A stretch of DNA of 64,000 nt from Stenogyne calaminthoides (taxonomy: Eukaryota > Streptophyta > Magnoliopsida > Lamiales > Lamiaceae). Made by a program: the position numbers and the translations under genes. The notes below the pieces were generated by a model. The model saw nothing but the letters and a program-made list of their open reading frames with translations, did not search any database and was not told the DNA's origin. Positions 1 to 10,116 of the stretch are shown piece by piece. How positions within the stretch are numbered: position 1 is the stretch's first letter; every line of letters begins with the position of its first letter. The stretch spans positions 1,426,001-1,490,000 of the forward strand of contig JBBCBC010000008.1 of NCBI GenBank assembly GCA_037126765.1, in the 5' to 3' direction.

Positions 1-712
1 GGTTTTTTGGTGAAGTGCCCTCCTTCTAGCGTCAATTGTCACGAGTCGTTTTATTTGAGGAATATGATGTGGCTAATTTGATAACAACTCACAAACAAAA
101 TATGCACGTGTAAAATAAATTGTAAATAAGATGAATTTGTTGACCCAGTTCGTCAGGAAATGACTACTCTGGGGGCATACCAAGCCAGGATGTGGTATTG
201 CGAGCTTTACACGTACAATATTTGATACACCTTATGAAGATGAATCGTTACAGATGAAGATAATTTGGAGAGTTAGCATATGAGTGCTAGGGTTCCTGTA
301 TGTGTGGATAATCACTCGAATTTTTCTATTCCTTGCCTCTCTGGGGAATTTCATGTGTGGGTATAACTCTTTCTGGGAATTTTTTTTGAACCCCTCTCTT
401 CTTCTTTTTTCTTCCTTTTATAGCACTCCGACAAGCATGAGCTGGGTTGGCAAGCATGAGCTGGAGACTCCGGGCCATGCAAGAACTCTTGTGATACTGC
501 CACTTCTCCAACTCCGTCTTCTAGGTTGATCTTTGTTTTTGCTTGTCTATAAGACACCTTTTTGGTCGTCCAAATTAATCTTTTGCTCGGTTGGATGCTT
601 TGTTCGTCCCTTTAACCATGTCAGTTTTATGCTGGAATACTGTCCTCCTCGAGCATACTGAGCCCTCAGGATGTCTGGGTCTTCGGGATATCTGAGTGGC
701 GAGCACTCTGAC
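1..712 (-). mobile_element. Truncated Ty3/gypsy 5' LTR with adjoining primer-binding region
   Basis: Bases 1-36 match the internal end of the complete gypsy element at 28177-41650, including the complement of the primer-binding motif (cttctagcg). An LTR begins at 37 (tgtcacgag) and matches the LTRs at 28177, 40575 and 58717. The match stops near 712, inside the part where the other LTRs carry about 35-bp 'gatatctgagg' subrepeats, and ankyrin-gene sequence follows directly. The element therefore continues to the left of the window, is in minus orientation like the other two gypsy copies, and has lost the outer third of this LTR together with its target duplication. Confidence 0.85.
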
Positions 713-900
713 CATTTTCAACAACTCCTTCATAATCTCTGTATCCCCACCACCCGAAGCGATGTGCAGAGGGGTAATACCGTCAACATTCTTTTCTTCC
801 ACAAAATTGGGGTGGCCTAGCTTCAAGACCACTTTGACGAATTTCCATTATCTCACCATCATCATCTCCACCTTGTGAGACCTTTCTTGTTCAAATTAAG
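713..900 (-). pseudogene. Ankyrin-gene relic fused to the LTR
   Basis: About 713-842 is nearly identical to exon 1 of the intact ankyrin gene (about 3926-4060). On the minus strand it reads KLGHPNFVEEKNVDG and TPLHIASGGGDTEI, one and a half ankyrin repeats. About 843-900 then resembles the start of the second exon, as seen in the relic at 4380-4545. Intervening exon-1 sequence and the intron are missing, so this is an internally deleted copy. The joint with the LTR at about 712 has no target duplication, so deletion or recombination is likelier than clean insertion. It cannot encode a working protein. Confidence 0.8.
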
Positions 901-956
901 TCTCCCAAGTCATTGTTTTTGGTTGTCGGTGTTTTGTCTCTGATAAGTTCCAATTT

Positions 957-1271
957 ATGACAATTCAATTACCAGAAGCTATGAATTTCTATAAGGAGCT
1001 CTTTAAGGGGATCAAATTCTTTTGTATTCGATCTCCTCTTCGTGAGAAAGATATCATGTCCATATATAGCCGTTTCGGGCGTGGATTACGGGATTACATT
1101 TTAGTGAGGGATTCAAGTGATTTCAAAGTCACTTTCGATTTCTTTACTTTACCCAACGGGTGGATTGGTTATTTCATAGTGACCGTCTGCTTGGTAGCCG
1201 GTATTACCGTTTGGTATGCCTATTTTCTGAGAGTTGCGTCTGTGAGCTCCATATCAGTCATGAGTCGTTGA
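957..1271 (+). CDS. Unrecognised 104-aa reading frame with a possible membrane segment
   Basis: The frame opens with ATG at 957 and ends at TGA 1269-1271. I do not recognise the protein. The N-terminal two thirds are mixed polar and basic. Near the C terminus there is a hydrophobic, aromatic stretch (GWIGYFIVTVCLVAG) long enough to cross a membrane. Downstream DNA (1290-1480) contains an acidic stretch in another frame (gaggacgaagaagatgagcag), so this could be a frameshifted remnant of a longer gene or transposon. It lies between the ankyrin relic and an AT-rich spacer, with no visible promoter. Coding status is doubtful. Confidence 0.25.
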   Translation: MTIQLPEAMNFYKELFKGIKFFCIRSPLREKDIMSIYSRFGRGLRDYILVRDSSDFKVTFDFFTLPNGWIGYFIVTVCLVAGITVWYAYFLRVASVSSISVMSR

Positions 1272-2399
1272 AGGCATGGCATTTAAGAATTTTACCCACT
1301 ATGACCCTGGCTTTAGCAAGATCTCTTTTATAGAACAGGAGCCCTATGCTCGTCTGCTATCTCTCTTCCTTAAGAAATCTATCCATTTAATGTAATGCGA
1401 TCGATATCGAGGAGTTCTTCGATGAGGACGAAGAAGATGAGCAGGGGGTGGACATAATCACTTCGGTATTTTATTTGGGCTAACATCAATGATGGTTTTC
1501 TTTATTTCCTGTGATATTGCACCCCGTGAAGTCAGCGCGGTGATGAACAACATACACATTTATACAGGAAGATAATTGTTGGGAAAATAGAAGACTGTTT
1601 ATTCAGTTTAAGTAAAAAAACTTTCTTTGTCAGGTTTTATTCTTTTAGCATGAACGACGTATAGTATTCGATCTAAGTGGCTATCAAAACGAAAGTTGAA
1701 AGATCGGATTTGCCATCAACTCTTGATTGACTGATTTATCTGAGTTCTCTTGAGAGGGTGTAGAGTCGCAGACGAGGCGAATTAAGCAAAGACAATTTGT
1801 AACACTCCCCCTCATTCGGGCTTGTGTGTTTACAGTATGGGAAGCCACTTTCATGATTTCAAATCTCAAATTCATGTTTATTTATCAGGATTTCAGTATA
1901 GGATTTTTTAATTTTCCAAAATTCTACTCTATAATACATATAATACACATAGTAGTACATTTTTCCAAATACAATTTACATGCACTATCAATCATTTACA
2001 CTATCAATCATCGTCTATCACACACTTATCAATTATTATTATCTATCCAACTCAATATTCTCTCTCCTTCTTTTTTATTTTATTATTATCATATATATAT
2101 ATATATATATAATATACACATACATCAATCATTACACAATTATCCAATTATTTTTACATTACTTTTTACAATGTAATATCTTTTCTATTATCTACTTTTT
2201 CAAAATTCCACTCTATGAAATCTTACAAAATCCATACTCCTAAACATCAATTATTTATACATTATTTTTTTCAATATAATATTTTTTCTATCATCTAATT
2301 TCTCAAAAATCACACTCTATCAAATTTTACAAAATACACACTTCTAAACATATACACTACTTTATTCCAAAATCCTTCCTACAGGATTTCAAATCCTTC
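1272..2399. other. Non-coding AT-rich spacer
   Basis: No supportable gene. From about 1870 the sequence is strongly AT-rich with many ATT/CAT runs and a short (AT)n microsatellite at about 2091-2111. The small reading frames here have low-complexity composition (I, Y, S, H) typical of chance frames. Confidence 0.6.
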
Positions 2400-2515
2400 A
2401 AAACTGTAAAGAAACAAAGCCTTGCTCCATCGCCGCGAGGGAATTCTCGGAAATCGAACCCAGGATCTGGACATGAGATAGAGACTCTGATACCATGAAA
2501 GAATTTCATCTTATC
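2400..2515 (-). repeat. Possible tRNA-derived SINE head
   Basis: On the minus strand the segment reads catggtatcagagtctc, then about 30 bases later gggttcgatttcc. These resemble the A box and B box of a tRNA-type RNA polymerase III promoter at roughly the expected spacing. No clear 3' tail or target duplication was identified. The alternative is a relic of a copia primer-binding region, which also contains ggtatcagag. A second ggtatcag motif lies in the ankyrin intron at about 3543. Confidence 0.35.
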
Positions 2516-2557
2516 ATTTAAAGTCCAAATTTGTAGAGAGGTGTGAAATTAATTCTT

Positions 2558-4201
2558 TTATATTATTCCCGTAACAGTGCCCTTACAATTTCTGACCAGC
2601 GTGGTTACTGCATACATCACCACTGGCAAAGCAACTGACAAGGCAACAAATGACAGAGATAACAAACCAGTAGGTGAAATTGCTGTCATGCAAACATCAT
2701 AAGTTGTTGTTAGAGCAAATAAAGCTACTCGAAGCTCAAACTGTAAGGGAAATCCGTATGTTAGGAAATAAATCATGTATATAGAGATGAAGAAGCCCAT
2801 GGAGTTGAAAAACAGGAGCGAAAGGTACGACCCCATATACTTAGTTCCCATGACGGACTTTCCAGCAGTGTAGTTTTGGGGCTGTTTGGCTGTGCTGTTT
2901 TGAGCAGCAGCATCGGGCCAGCTGCAATCTTCCTGCCATACGCCGCCTGGGGGGCTGAGCACCGCCTGATATGTTGCGGTCACAATTAGGACAGCTATCA
3001 CAAGTAATGTGTTTCTTGCTGAACTCGGAGACTCCTTCACTTTGTCGTACTTGAGGTAGTCTTGCAATTTTTGGGTGGCAGATCTGGGACGATCCCTCCT
3101 TCGCCCTTGCTCAGATGTGTTGTTTGGCGGATCTTCAGTGGCTATTGCCAAATGTTGTACGGATTCTGCCTCTGGTGATCTTGTAGCTCCGGATAGTGTA
3201 AGCATTTCTTCTATTTCACAATCACCGCCTTGTGATATGAACACATCAAGTGGGGTGACACCATTATTGTTCAACGAATTCAACTCCAATTTATCCTTCA
3301 AAGGAAACCTCTGGTCCAGCAACAAATCAGCAACCTGATCGATCACAAGTTTTTGCATTTAAAGGACATAAAACCATATATGTACACACATACACACACA
3401 AAGCCATCACAATACAACAATAGTATTACTTATTAGAGAATTAATATGAATGAATGAATTTCAGACTTTTAGACAGGTTGGAAGTCTTTCATGGTAGAAT
3501 TATGAATTGATTCTACACTTCTCTACAAGCTCGAGCTTACATGGTATCAGACGCCCACAACCTTGGAAAACGAATTAATTATACACTTCTCTAACTTTTA
3601 GATAAGATGAAATACTTTCGCCACTACTAACCTCATATTGAATTCTGGAAGATGCAAGCAGGTGCCAAATGGTATTTCCTTGTTGATCCTTGCTGTTTAG
3701 AACAACCTCAATATCTCCATACTCACAGAGGACCTTGAAAGCCTCAAACTGGTTGTTTTTGAGAGCCAGATGAAAGCAAGTTTCACCTCTGACAGTGACT
3801 TCCGTTATAGAATCTTGACAAGCTAACAGCAATTCCCTCATCACCTCCGTTTTCCCTTTGGACACTGCACAGTGAAGTGGAATCCTCTTTGCAATTCCCT
3901 TGATCAGGCAAAGATGGTTTCCCCTTTTCAACAACTCCTTCACAATCTCTGTATCCCCACCACCCGAAGCGATGTGCAGAGGGGTAAAACCGTCAACATT
4001 CTTTTCTTCCACAAAATTGGGGTGGCCTAGCTTCAAGACCTCTTTGACGAAAGGAAGATGGCCCCCAATGCAAGCCATGTGCAACGGATTGTGTCCGCAC
4101 CCTAAAGCCACAGCTTTGAGGATGAGAGGATACTCTTTGATCAGGTTATGGAGTTTGTCCACGTCACCTTTTTCAGCAGCCTCAATCAGCTTCCTCTCCA
4201 T
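2558..4201 (-). CDS. Ankyrin-repeat protein with PGG domain (BDA1/ACD6-like type), two exons
   Basis: Exon 1 is 4201-3632 (190 codons) and exon 2 is 3334-2558. The 297-nt intron has donor GAG|GTTAGT and acceptor ATCAG|GTTGCT, phase 0, giving about 448 aa. Exon 1 carries a row of ankyrin repeats (HNPLHMACIGGHL, FTPLHIASGGGDTEI, IPLHCAVSKGKTEV, ETCFHLALKNNQ, GNTIWHLLAS). Exon 2 begins with a last repeat (GVTPLDVFISQGG), a charged linker, then the PGG domain (ARNTLLVIAVLIVTATYQA, with SPPGGVWQ) and four hydrophobic segments to the C terminus. Proteins with this layout sit in membranes, and several (ACD6, BDA1 in Arabidopsis) act in immunity and cell-death control; that role here is inference. 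Relics at 713-900 and 4380-4545 show that this was a tandem family. Confidence 0.92.
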
Positions 4202-4379
4202 ACCACTAGGATTATGGTGAATGGGATATTAGTGTAGATTAAGAATATAGTAAGCATACATCATATATATAAGGTAAGGATTATGGTGTAATATGATAAG
4301 GTGTTATGTGGTGTGGGATGTATATAAAAAAAATCCGTCTTTTGTTCTTGAACTTGTAGTTTTATGATGGAGACGCTAA

Positions 4380-4545
4380 ACTTGTTAGTTTCCGTTATCT
4401 CACAATCATCATTGCCACCTTGGGATAACAGCACATCAAGTGGTGTGATACCTTTTTTGTTCATATTAAGCTGTATTCACCTCTACTTGACACTTGTAAC
4501 CAACACTTTCTCCAGCAAAAATATCAATAACCAGTTTGTAATTAT
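4380..4545 (-). pseudogene. Relic of a second ankyrin gene (exon-2 start only)
   Basis: The minus strand reads LNMNKKGITPLDVLLSQGG, paralogous to the exon-2 start of the intact gene (LNSLNNNGVTPLDVFISQGG, 2558-3334). The frame then runs into non-ankyrin sequence and no PGG domain or upstream exon is present nearby. It lies just upstream of the intact gene's start codon, in the tandem position expected for a duplicated neighbour that was mostly deleted. Confidence 0.75.
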
Positions 4546-5900
4546 GCTATCTAAAGAATCAGATTTTGGAAAAAGACTTTGAAGGATGAAAATCAGACGA
4601 ATAAGCATGTTTTTTGGCAGATGAAAAGTCAGTAATTTTAACCCACTCTCTAAGCAGGTTCTAGTACACACAGTTTGGAACCAATCTCAGCTTGATCCCA
4701 ATTCCTTTGTATCTTTAGATAGTGCAGGCAACAAAAGGTATAACTCCTAATAGAAGACACACGTTGCAATAATGGTAAGAACTAATGAAGTGAAACAGAG
4801 CAAACAGCAAAGAAAGAACCAGCAATAGCAACTAATTCCAACTCACATTCTATCAAGAATTGGGGATAACATATGAATTATAATTAGCAATTATATATGA
4901 ATCCTCATTACAGCCATTATATATGAATTATAAGTTTTACTGAATGAAAAATACTCAATGATTAGTGTTATTTTTACACAATTGAAAAAACAATGAATGA
5001 AGAATAGTCACCTGGGCATATCCAATAGTGTAATCGTGGAGCAATGAAGAAGAATTCATATCTCGATTGCCTTTTATTTTGAGTCTATTAACTGCTTGTC
5101 TTTGCTTTTATAGTCCACCTTTTTATTACCTGCAAATCAGCTCTTTATATTTTTTAATTTTAAAAAAAATCAATTACGAAATTAATAAACAAGACATAAT
5201 TAAAATAAAAAAAAATTAAGATTGACATATTTAATTTTAATAATAAAATGAGTATAACGAATTCAAAACTTATAAATAATTTAAAAATAAGACATAATTT
5301 ATTTATTGAGGAAATTATAAGTTCCTCATAATTTTTTAATAAATTAAAGTATTTAAAATTTATAAAATAGGAAATAAAATATCATTTATAAATTACAATA
5401 GAATGTATTTTGACCTCAAAATATTCATGAATCATCTTGGAAGAATCGGTGTTAAAACGAGCAATTGGGGGAATAAGTTGGAGCAAACAAAATTTCCAAC
5501 CAATCAAGGTTAGAAGTTGCATGTGACATACGGAAGCCTAGATAGTGATAGTGTTCATAAAACACCACAAAAAAAAAAAAAAAAAAAAATTCACAAAAGA
5601 TTTTAGGAAAATATTTTATTTTTTTTTATTTAAAAGGAGAATTTGTAAAAGTTGGGAGGTGGGACAGGAGGCGAATTAAGCAAAGGCATTCGGCATTTGG
5701 AGAATTAAAGTTTTTGACTTTGAAAAAAAAAGGCTGAAAACAAAAAAAGCACGCGACTCGGACGCCCACGCGGCGACGCCTCTGGTTCTGCGCACGTTAA
5801 CAACCCGCCCCCAGGCGCACGTTAGCTTCCCCTCCCTAAGCGGTGGCCTCTCATCTTTCTGCCGCCCCTTTAACAACCCTACCCCACCGTACTCCTCTCT
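4546..5900. other. Intergenic region upstream of the ankyrin and trihelix genes
   Basis: No gene is supported. The region is AT-rich, with an A run at about 5568-5590, and becomes C-rich and pyrimidine-rich from about 5740 onward, as often seen in plant 5' leaders. It separates the divergent ankyrin (minus) and trihelix (plus) genes and should hold both promoters; I could not single out a convincing TATA box. Bases 5668-5685 repeat exactly the 18-mer at 1774-1791. Confidence 0.5.
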
Positions 5901-5984
5901 CATTCATTATGCCACAACCACCCTCCACCACCCACGCTCCTCCCCCCTTAAACTCCACCACCAGATCTCTTATCCTGCGCACCC

Positions 5985-6968
5985 ATGGCCACCATCCTCT
6001 CCCCTTCTTCCCACGACGACGACCAACACATCCCCACCGCCACCCTAGCCCTCCCCACCGTCGCATCCGCCTCCCGCCGCCTCCCCCCACCGTGCTGGTC
6101 CCCTGAGGAGACCGTCGCCCTAATCGATGCCTACAAAAACAAGTGGTACTCTCTCCGCCGCGGAAATCTCCGCGCCAACCACTGGCAGGAAGTCGCCGAC
6201 GACGTCGCTGCCCGATGCCCTACCAGCCCCGCGAAGACCGCCGTCCAGTGCCGCCACAAGATGGAGAAGCTTCGGAAGAGGTATCGCGCCGAGATCCAGC
6301 GCGCCGCCGCGCACGGCGGCATCCGCCGCTTCACATCGTCGTGGGTGCACTTCCAGAACATGCACTCCATGGAGAAGGGCCCCAATCCAACACCGCCCTC
6401 CTCCGATGACGACGACGACGACGACGATGGAGACTACAATAATAGCGTCAAGCACGTCAACGATTTGTATAATTACAACCAGAAGGGTGTGTACGGAGGT
6501 CAATTGCCTGAGAGTAATGGTATTCGGATCAAGATCCCGGGTCGGGCGCCTGCGGGGCCTCCGATTGCGAAGGTTCTGTCGAAATTTGAAGAAATTGGGG
6601 GTCCAAACCCTAGTAACCCTAACCCTAGATTCCCAAATTTTAGTGCAGGTTTCAATGGGGCAGCTTCTAGTAAGGGGTTTGTTGCAAGGGGGGAAATTAG
6701 GAAGAGGGAGAGTGAGATTCCGAAGAAAAACAAGAGGGATGATGGTTTGAGTGAGCTAGTTGCTGCAATTCACGCATTGGGGGATGGGTTTTTGAGAATG
6801 GAGAAAGCGAAAATGGATATGGTTCAGCAAATTGAGGAGATGAGAATGGAGATGGAGTTGAAGAGAACGGAGATGATACTCGAGTCCGAGCAGAAGATCG
6901 TTGATGCATTCGGTCAGGCATTGTCCGAGAGAAGTATGAAACGGGCGAAACGAAGTTCGCCCGAGTGA
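5985..6968 (+). CDS. Trihelix transcription factor (ASIL/SIP1-type), single exon
   Basis: A 327-aa protein that should bind DNA in the nucleus. Residues about 35-108 form the trihelix (Myb/SANT-like) domain. The spaced aromatics CW38, KWYSL (W54) and NHW67, followed by TAVQCRHKMEKLRKRYRAE, are characteristic of the ASIL/ENAP (SIP1) clade. An aspartate run follows at 141-148, then basic patches (KKNKRD) that could serve nuclear import. The C terminus (about 255-312) has repeated leucine/methionine/glutamate spacing (MVQQIEEMRMEMELKRTEM), consistent with the coiled coil used for dimerisation in this clade. The start ATG lies in a good plant context (cccATGGcc). Absence of introns fits the family. 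Base composition is GC-rich over the first half. In Arabidopsis, ASIL1/2 repress seed-maturation genes; which targets apply here is unknown. Confidence 0.93.
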   Translation: MATILSPSSHDDDQHIPTATLALPTVASASRRLPPPCWSPEETVALIDAYKNKWYSLRRGNLRANHWQEVADDVAARCPTSPAKTAVQCRHKMEKLRKRYRAEIQRAAAHGGIRRFTSSWVHFQNMHSMEKGPNPTPPSSDDDDDDDDGDYNNSVKHVNDLYNYNQKGVYGGQLPESNGIRIKIPGRAPAGPPIAKVLSKFEEIGGPNPSNPNPRFPNFSAGFNGAASSKGFVARGEIRKRESEIPKKNKRDDGLSELVAAIHALGDGFLRMEKAKMDMVQQIEEMRMEMELKRTEMILESEQKIVDAFGQALSERSMKRAKRSSPE

Positions 6969-8430
6969 TGAAATTGGGGGTAAAAGAACATGATCTCTCT
7001 CTGTCTTTAATGGTTGAGCAGTGAAGTGTGGGGATGGGAATTCAGAACTGTTTTTGTTCCTGCATTATCTGCTTCTTAACTTAAGCTTAGCCTTTTGGAA
7101 GTTGATTAGGGATAGCTCTTCTTCATCTTGCATTTTGAAAAGCTATGATCTCATTAAATATGTAAATCAGAAATTTCCTTTGTTGAATTTTAAATATCTT
7201 GATGCACTTCTGTTTTCTGATATCTGGCTTGGTAGCATCTTATTTGAAGAATGAATGATATTAGGAGAATTGTGGGAAAATAGTGGATGTGAATGAATCA
7301 ATGATAGTTAATCTTACACCAAGTTTGATGTTCTTTGAGATCTTAGGGTGATCCTTCTGTCGATGAATGCTTGTTCCAATTATACTCATCGTCTCTGAAG
7401 GATCATAACCCATTATGTAGCCATCTTCGTCGATCCTCCTAGCCAAATGGATGTGTTCCTTGTTCAAGAAGAAGTTCTTGGAAATTGGCATTTGGGGTTA
7501 TGTTTCAGACTGTAGAATGTTTGTAGTTGTTCTCATCTACTTGTTCATGTTGGCATACTTTTTGACATGATTCTGTTTCTACCATATAAGGGTGAAGAAG
7601 AGAACATATTTCATCTTAATATGATCCTTTTTTATCTCTATTATCAGGGTGAAGAAGGTATTTTTTATCTTTATTATCAGGAACAGCGTACCAGATGGCC
7701 TCTCTTGCTCATGTTAATATTTATTGTTGAAGAAAAGTTGTAATCAGGGATTCAGGAGCATTTTCGACACAATATTGGTCTCATTTTAGCTGTGTAAAGA
7801 CATTATATGCCCCTAGTCTAGATAGAATGGTGCAATGCCCAGTTTAAATTTTATGTGCCACTCTCTTGATTATTAACATTATGAGTATGATATATGTTTT
7901 TAGTCATCAACACTGTCATGTATGAATGTGTAACATCAAATGAGATGCTAAAAATGTTACAGGTGATATCATTCCGTGCAAGCATACAAGAACGTTTCTG
8001 TTCAATAATAACCTTTATCAAATCTTGCTGGTGATACAATAATAACACTTGAAATAACTACCACAGGTCCACAGCACTGGTGGTCCACTGTCCACCCCAG
8101 AAACGAAGCAGGATTCATATCATGAAGAGCGGGATTTTAAGTTGTCAAAATTTTGTTACTAAAGAATCAAATCAAATATAATCGTATAACATGGTATTAT
8201 ACCTAAAAATCCCATTTGAATATATGTCTAACATAAGAGAGTAAGAGACCTTGTGTACAGTTTATACACAACCAGAAACCAAATGAGCCAAAATTCTCCA
8301 ATGCGTTTTCATGTCAACGTGCCAACATAATGACAATCATAGTAAACAACAGATGTTGCGTCACTCGCTATCCATCATAGAAAGATACAAAAACCACACT
8401 TGAAAGAAATAAACTTCTGAGTTTCTCTCT
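6969..8430. other. Convergent intergenic region with 3' untranslated sequence
   Basis: This lies between the trihelix stop and the cofactor A stop, two converging genes, so both 3' ends should fall here. A minus-strand frame at 7261-7491 reads smoothly for about 60 residues (LARRIDEDGYIMGYDPSET) and has GT-rich sequence (ggtgtaag) at its end. I do not recognise it, and it has no partner exon that I could find. The rest is AT-rich and without recognisable content. Confidence 0.5.
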
Positions 8431-10116
8431 CTAAACTTCTGAGGATTCAAAAAATTGTTCAACCTCTGAAATGGTGCTCCGAGCATCATCGATTTCTGCA
8501 CCTTCCTTTTGGCCAGATTCCTCCACTTCAGCCTGAAGCAGTTAGATTGCATATAAGTATTATACAATGCTACATTTGGATGATGGAATTTGAAAATAAC
8601 GATTAAAAATGAACAAATTTGATAGCAAAACAGAAAGTAATGGATACTCAACTCAAGTCCTTAAATCCAAATAATAACCAAAATATTTGTTGTCTTGTAC
8701 TACAAACCATTCTATCTAAATGCAGCCTAAATGACTTCAAGAATGAGAAAATTTTCAATAAAAAAATTCAATAAAATTTTGGCATTGTAGTTTTGTTGGT
8801 AGAATGGTAAAAGTCTCTACTAAATTCGAAAGATATTTCTAAAGAACAACAATATCTCATGTACTTGCAAGTTTTTCATCTTTTAATTACATCAATCAAT
8901 CTTTATCCCTAGATAGATTAGGTAAATGATTCATCAGCAATCAAAACCAAGTTTTGTCAGCAAAAAATTACAAAAGCAGGTAAAATTATCACTCACCAAA
9001 GTGCCTTTAAGATCAGTTAAAGCAGCCTCTAAGCGCTTGTGGCAGTCAGGAACCATCATCCTGGATTCAGCCAGCACATTTTCCTGTATAATACATCAAA
9101 AATGACGTTTGAAAACCAAGCACGAAAGATTTGATTCCATCAAATAATACTAGCTAGCAAAAACATAATTTGGCATCCAAAGAACTCTACAGCAGTATAA
9201 ATTGAACACAGGTGGTCCTAACACAGAGTTTAGAGGTCACAGCAGATCCACACTAGCAAATGAAATCTCCTCGAATCTCTGCCTCCCTGTACAATGTACA
9301 TATTTGACAAATATTTCTCCACATTAACTACATTGGTTCAACCTTTCAGTAATTATATTTTAGCAACTATCAATTGCACATTGCACACAATCATTGTAAT
9401 TGCATAACGGAGTAAGACAGTAATACAAGTGTATATATTCACCAAGGCAAGAAAGTAAGACGTCTATTTATTCAACATGAATCACTTCACTAGGAATATG
9501 TGCACGCTCCAGTTGTTGATCCCTTGACTAACATGCTAGTTCGATTTACCTTTGTTTCATTCCACACATCCTTAGACCTTCAAACTTATGCTTCAAAACA
9601 AACCATAATCTAAAAATACAAAACATTTCCATTGTAAAGGATAAGCAATGTCAAGTGCCAATTGCAGAAAACATCCATCTCCAGTATCATACTCATCATG
9701 CCAACAAATATAATTACAAATCAAAACAAAGTATAATTAGCTACCTAAACTAGCGTTATACCAATATAATACTATAAGTATACTAAAATCCAAAAGCAGA
9801 ACCACCCTAAGCAACCATTTACATGACAAAAATTCCCAATTATCGCAATTGAAGTACAAAAAAACAGTATTCCATTACGATTCTAGAATGAACCATAAGA
9901 TCTCACCACAGAGTCGCACACCAGTATAGGCAAAACATAAGCAATAAATTAGGGCAAACGCACCTGCTGCTTGAGGTCGTAGGGATCAGCCCCATTGGAC
10001 TTCATATCGGCGGTTTTAGCAGCCTCTCTTTCGACCTCTTTCTCGTAGGAGTGGAGCTCCTTCACTATTCTCTTGCAAGTTGATGTCTTTATCTTCAAGT
10101 TCCTCATAGTCGCCAT
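8431..10116 (-). CDS. TBCA: Tubulin-folding cofactor A, three exons
   Basis: Exons are 10116-9964 (51 codons), 9083-8997 (29 codons) and 8532-8431 (33 codons plus TAG), all in phase 0, giving 113 aa, the usual plant length. Splice sites: CAGCAG|GTGCGT, acceptor ATACAG|GAAAAT; CTTTG|GTGAGT, acceptor TTCAG|GCTGAA. The N terminus (MATMRNLKIKTSTCKRIVKE) and the blocks ADPYDLKQQENVL, SRMMVPDCHKRLEAAL are diagnostic of the family (Arabidopsis KIESEL). The protein is a helical bundle that captures beta-tubulin released from chaperonin and hands it on for alpha/beta dimer formation in the cytosol. The second intron-like gap (9084-9963) contains nothing recognisable. Confidence 0.95.

Noticed and set aside
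1826..2243. Overlapping plus-strand frames of 87 and 116 codons
   Set aside because: Low-complexity I/Y/H/S composition from AT-rich DNA with a TA microsatellite; no protein character.
2450..2510. A functional tRNA gene
   Set aside because: Only A-box- and B-box-like motifs are present; no cloverleaf with paired acceptor stem could be drawn.
5851..6750. Several long frames overlapping the trihelix gene on both strands
   Set aside because: Shadows of GC-rich coding sequence; only the 5985-6968 frame has a recognised domain and a good start context.
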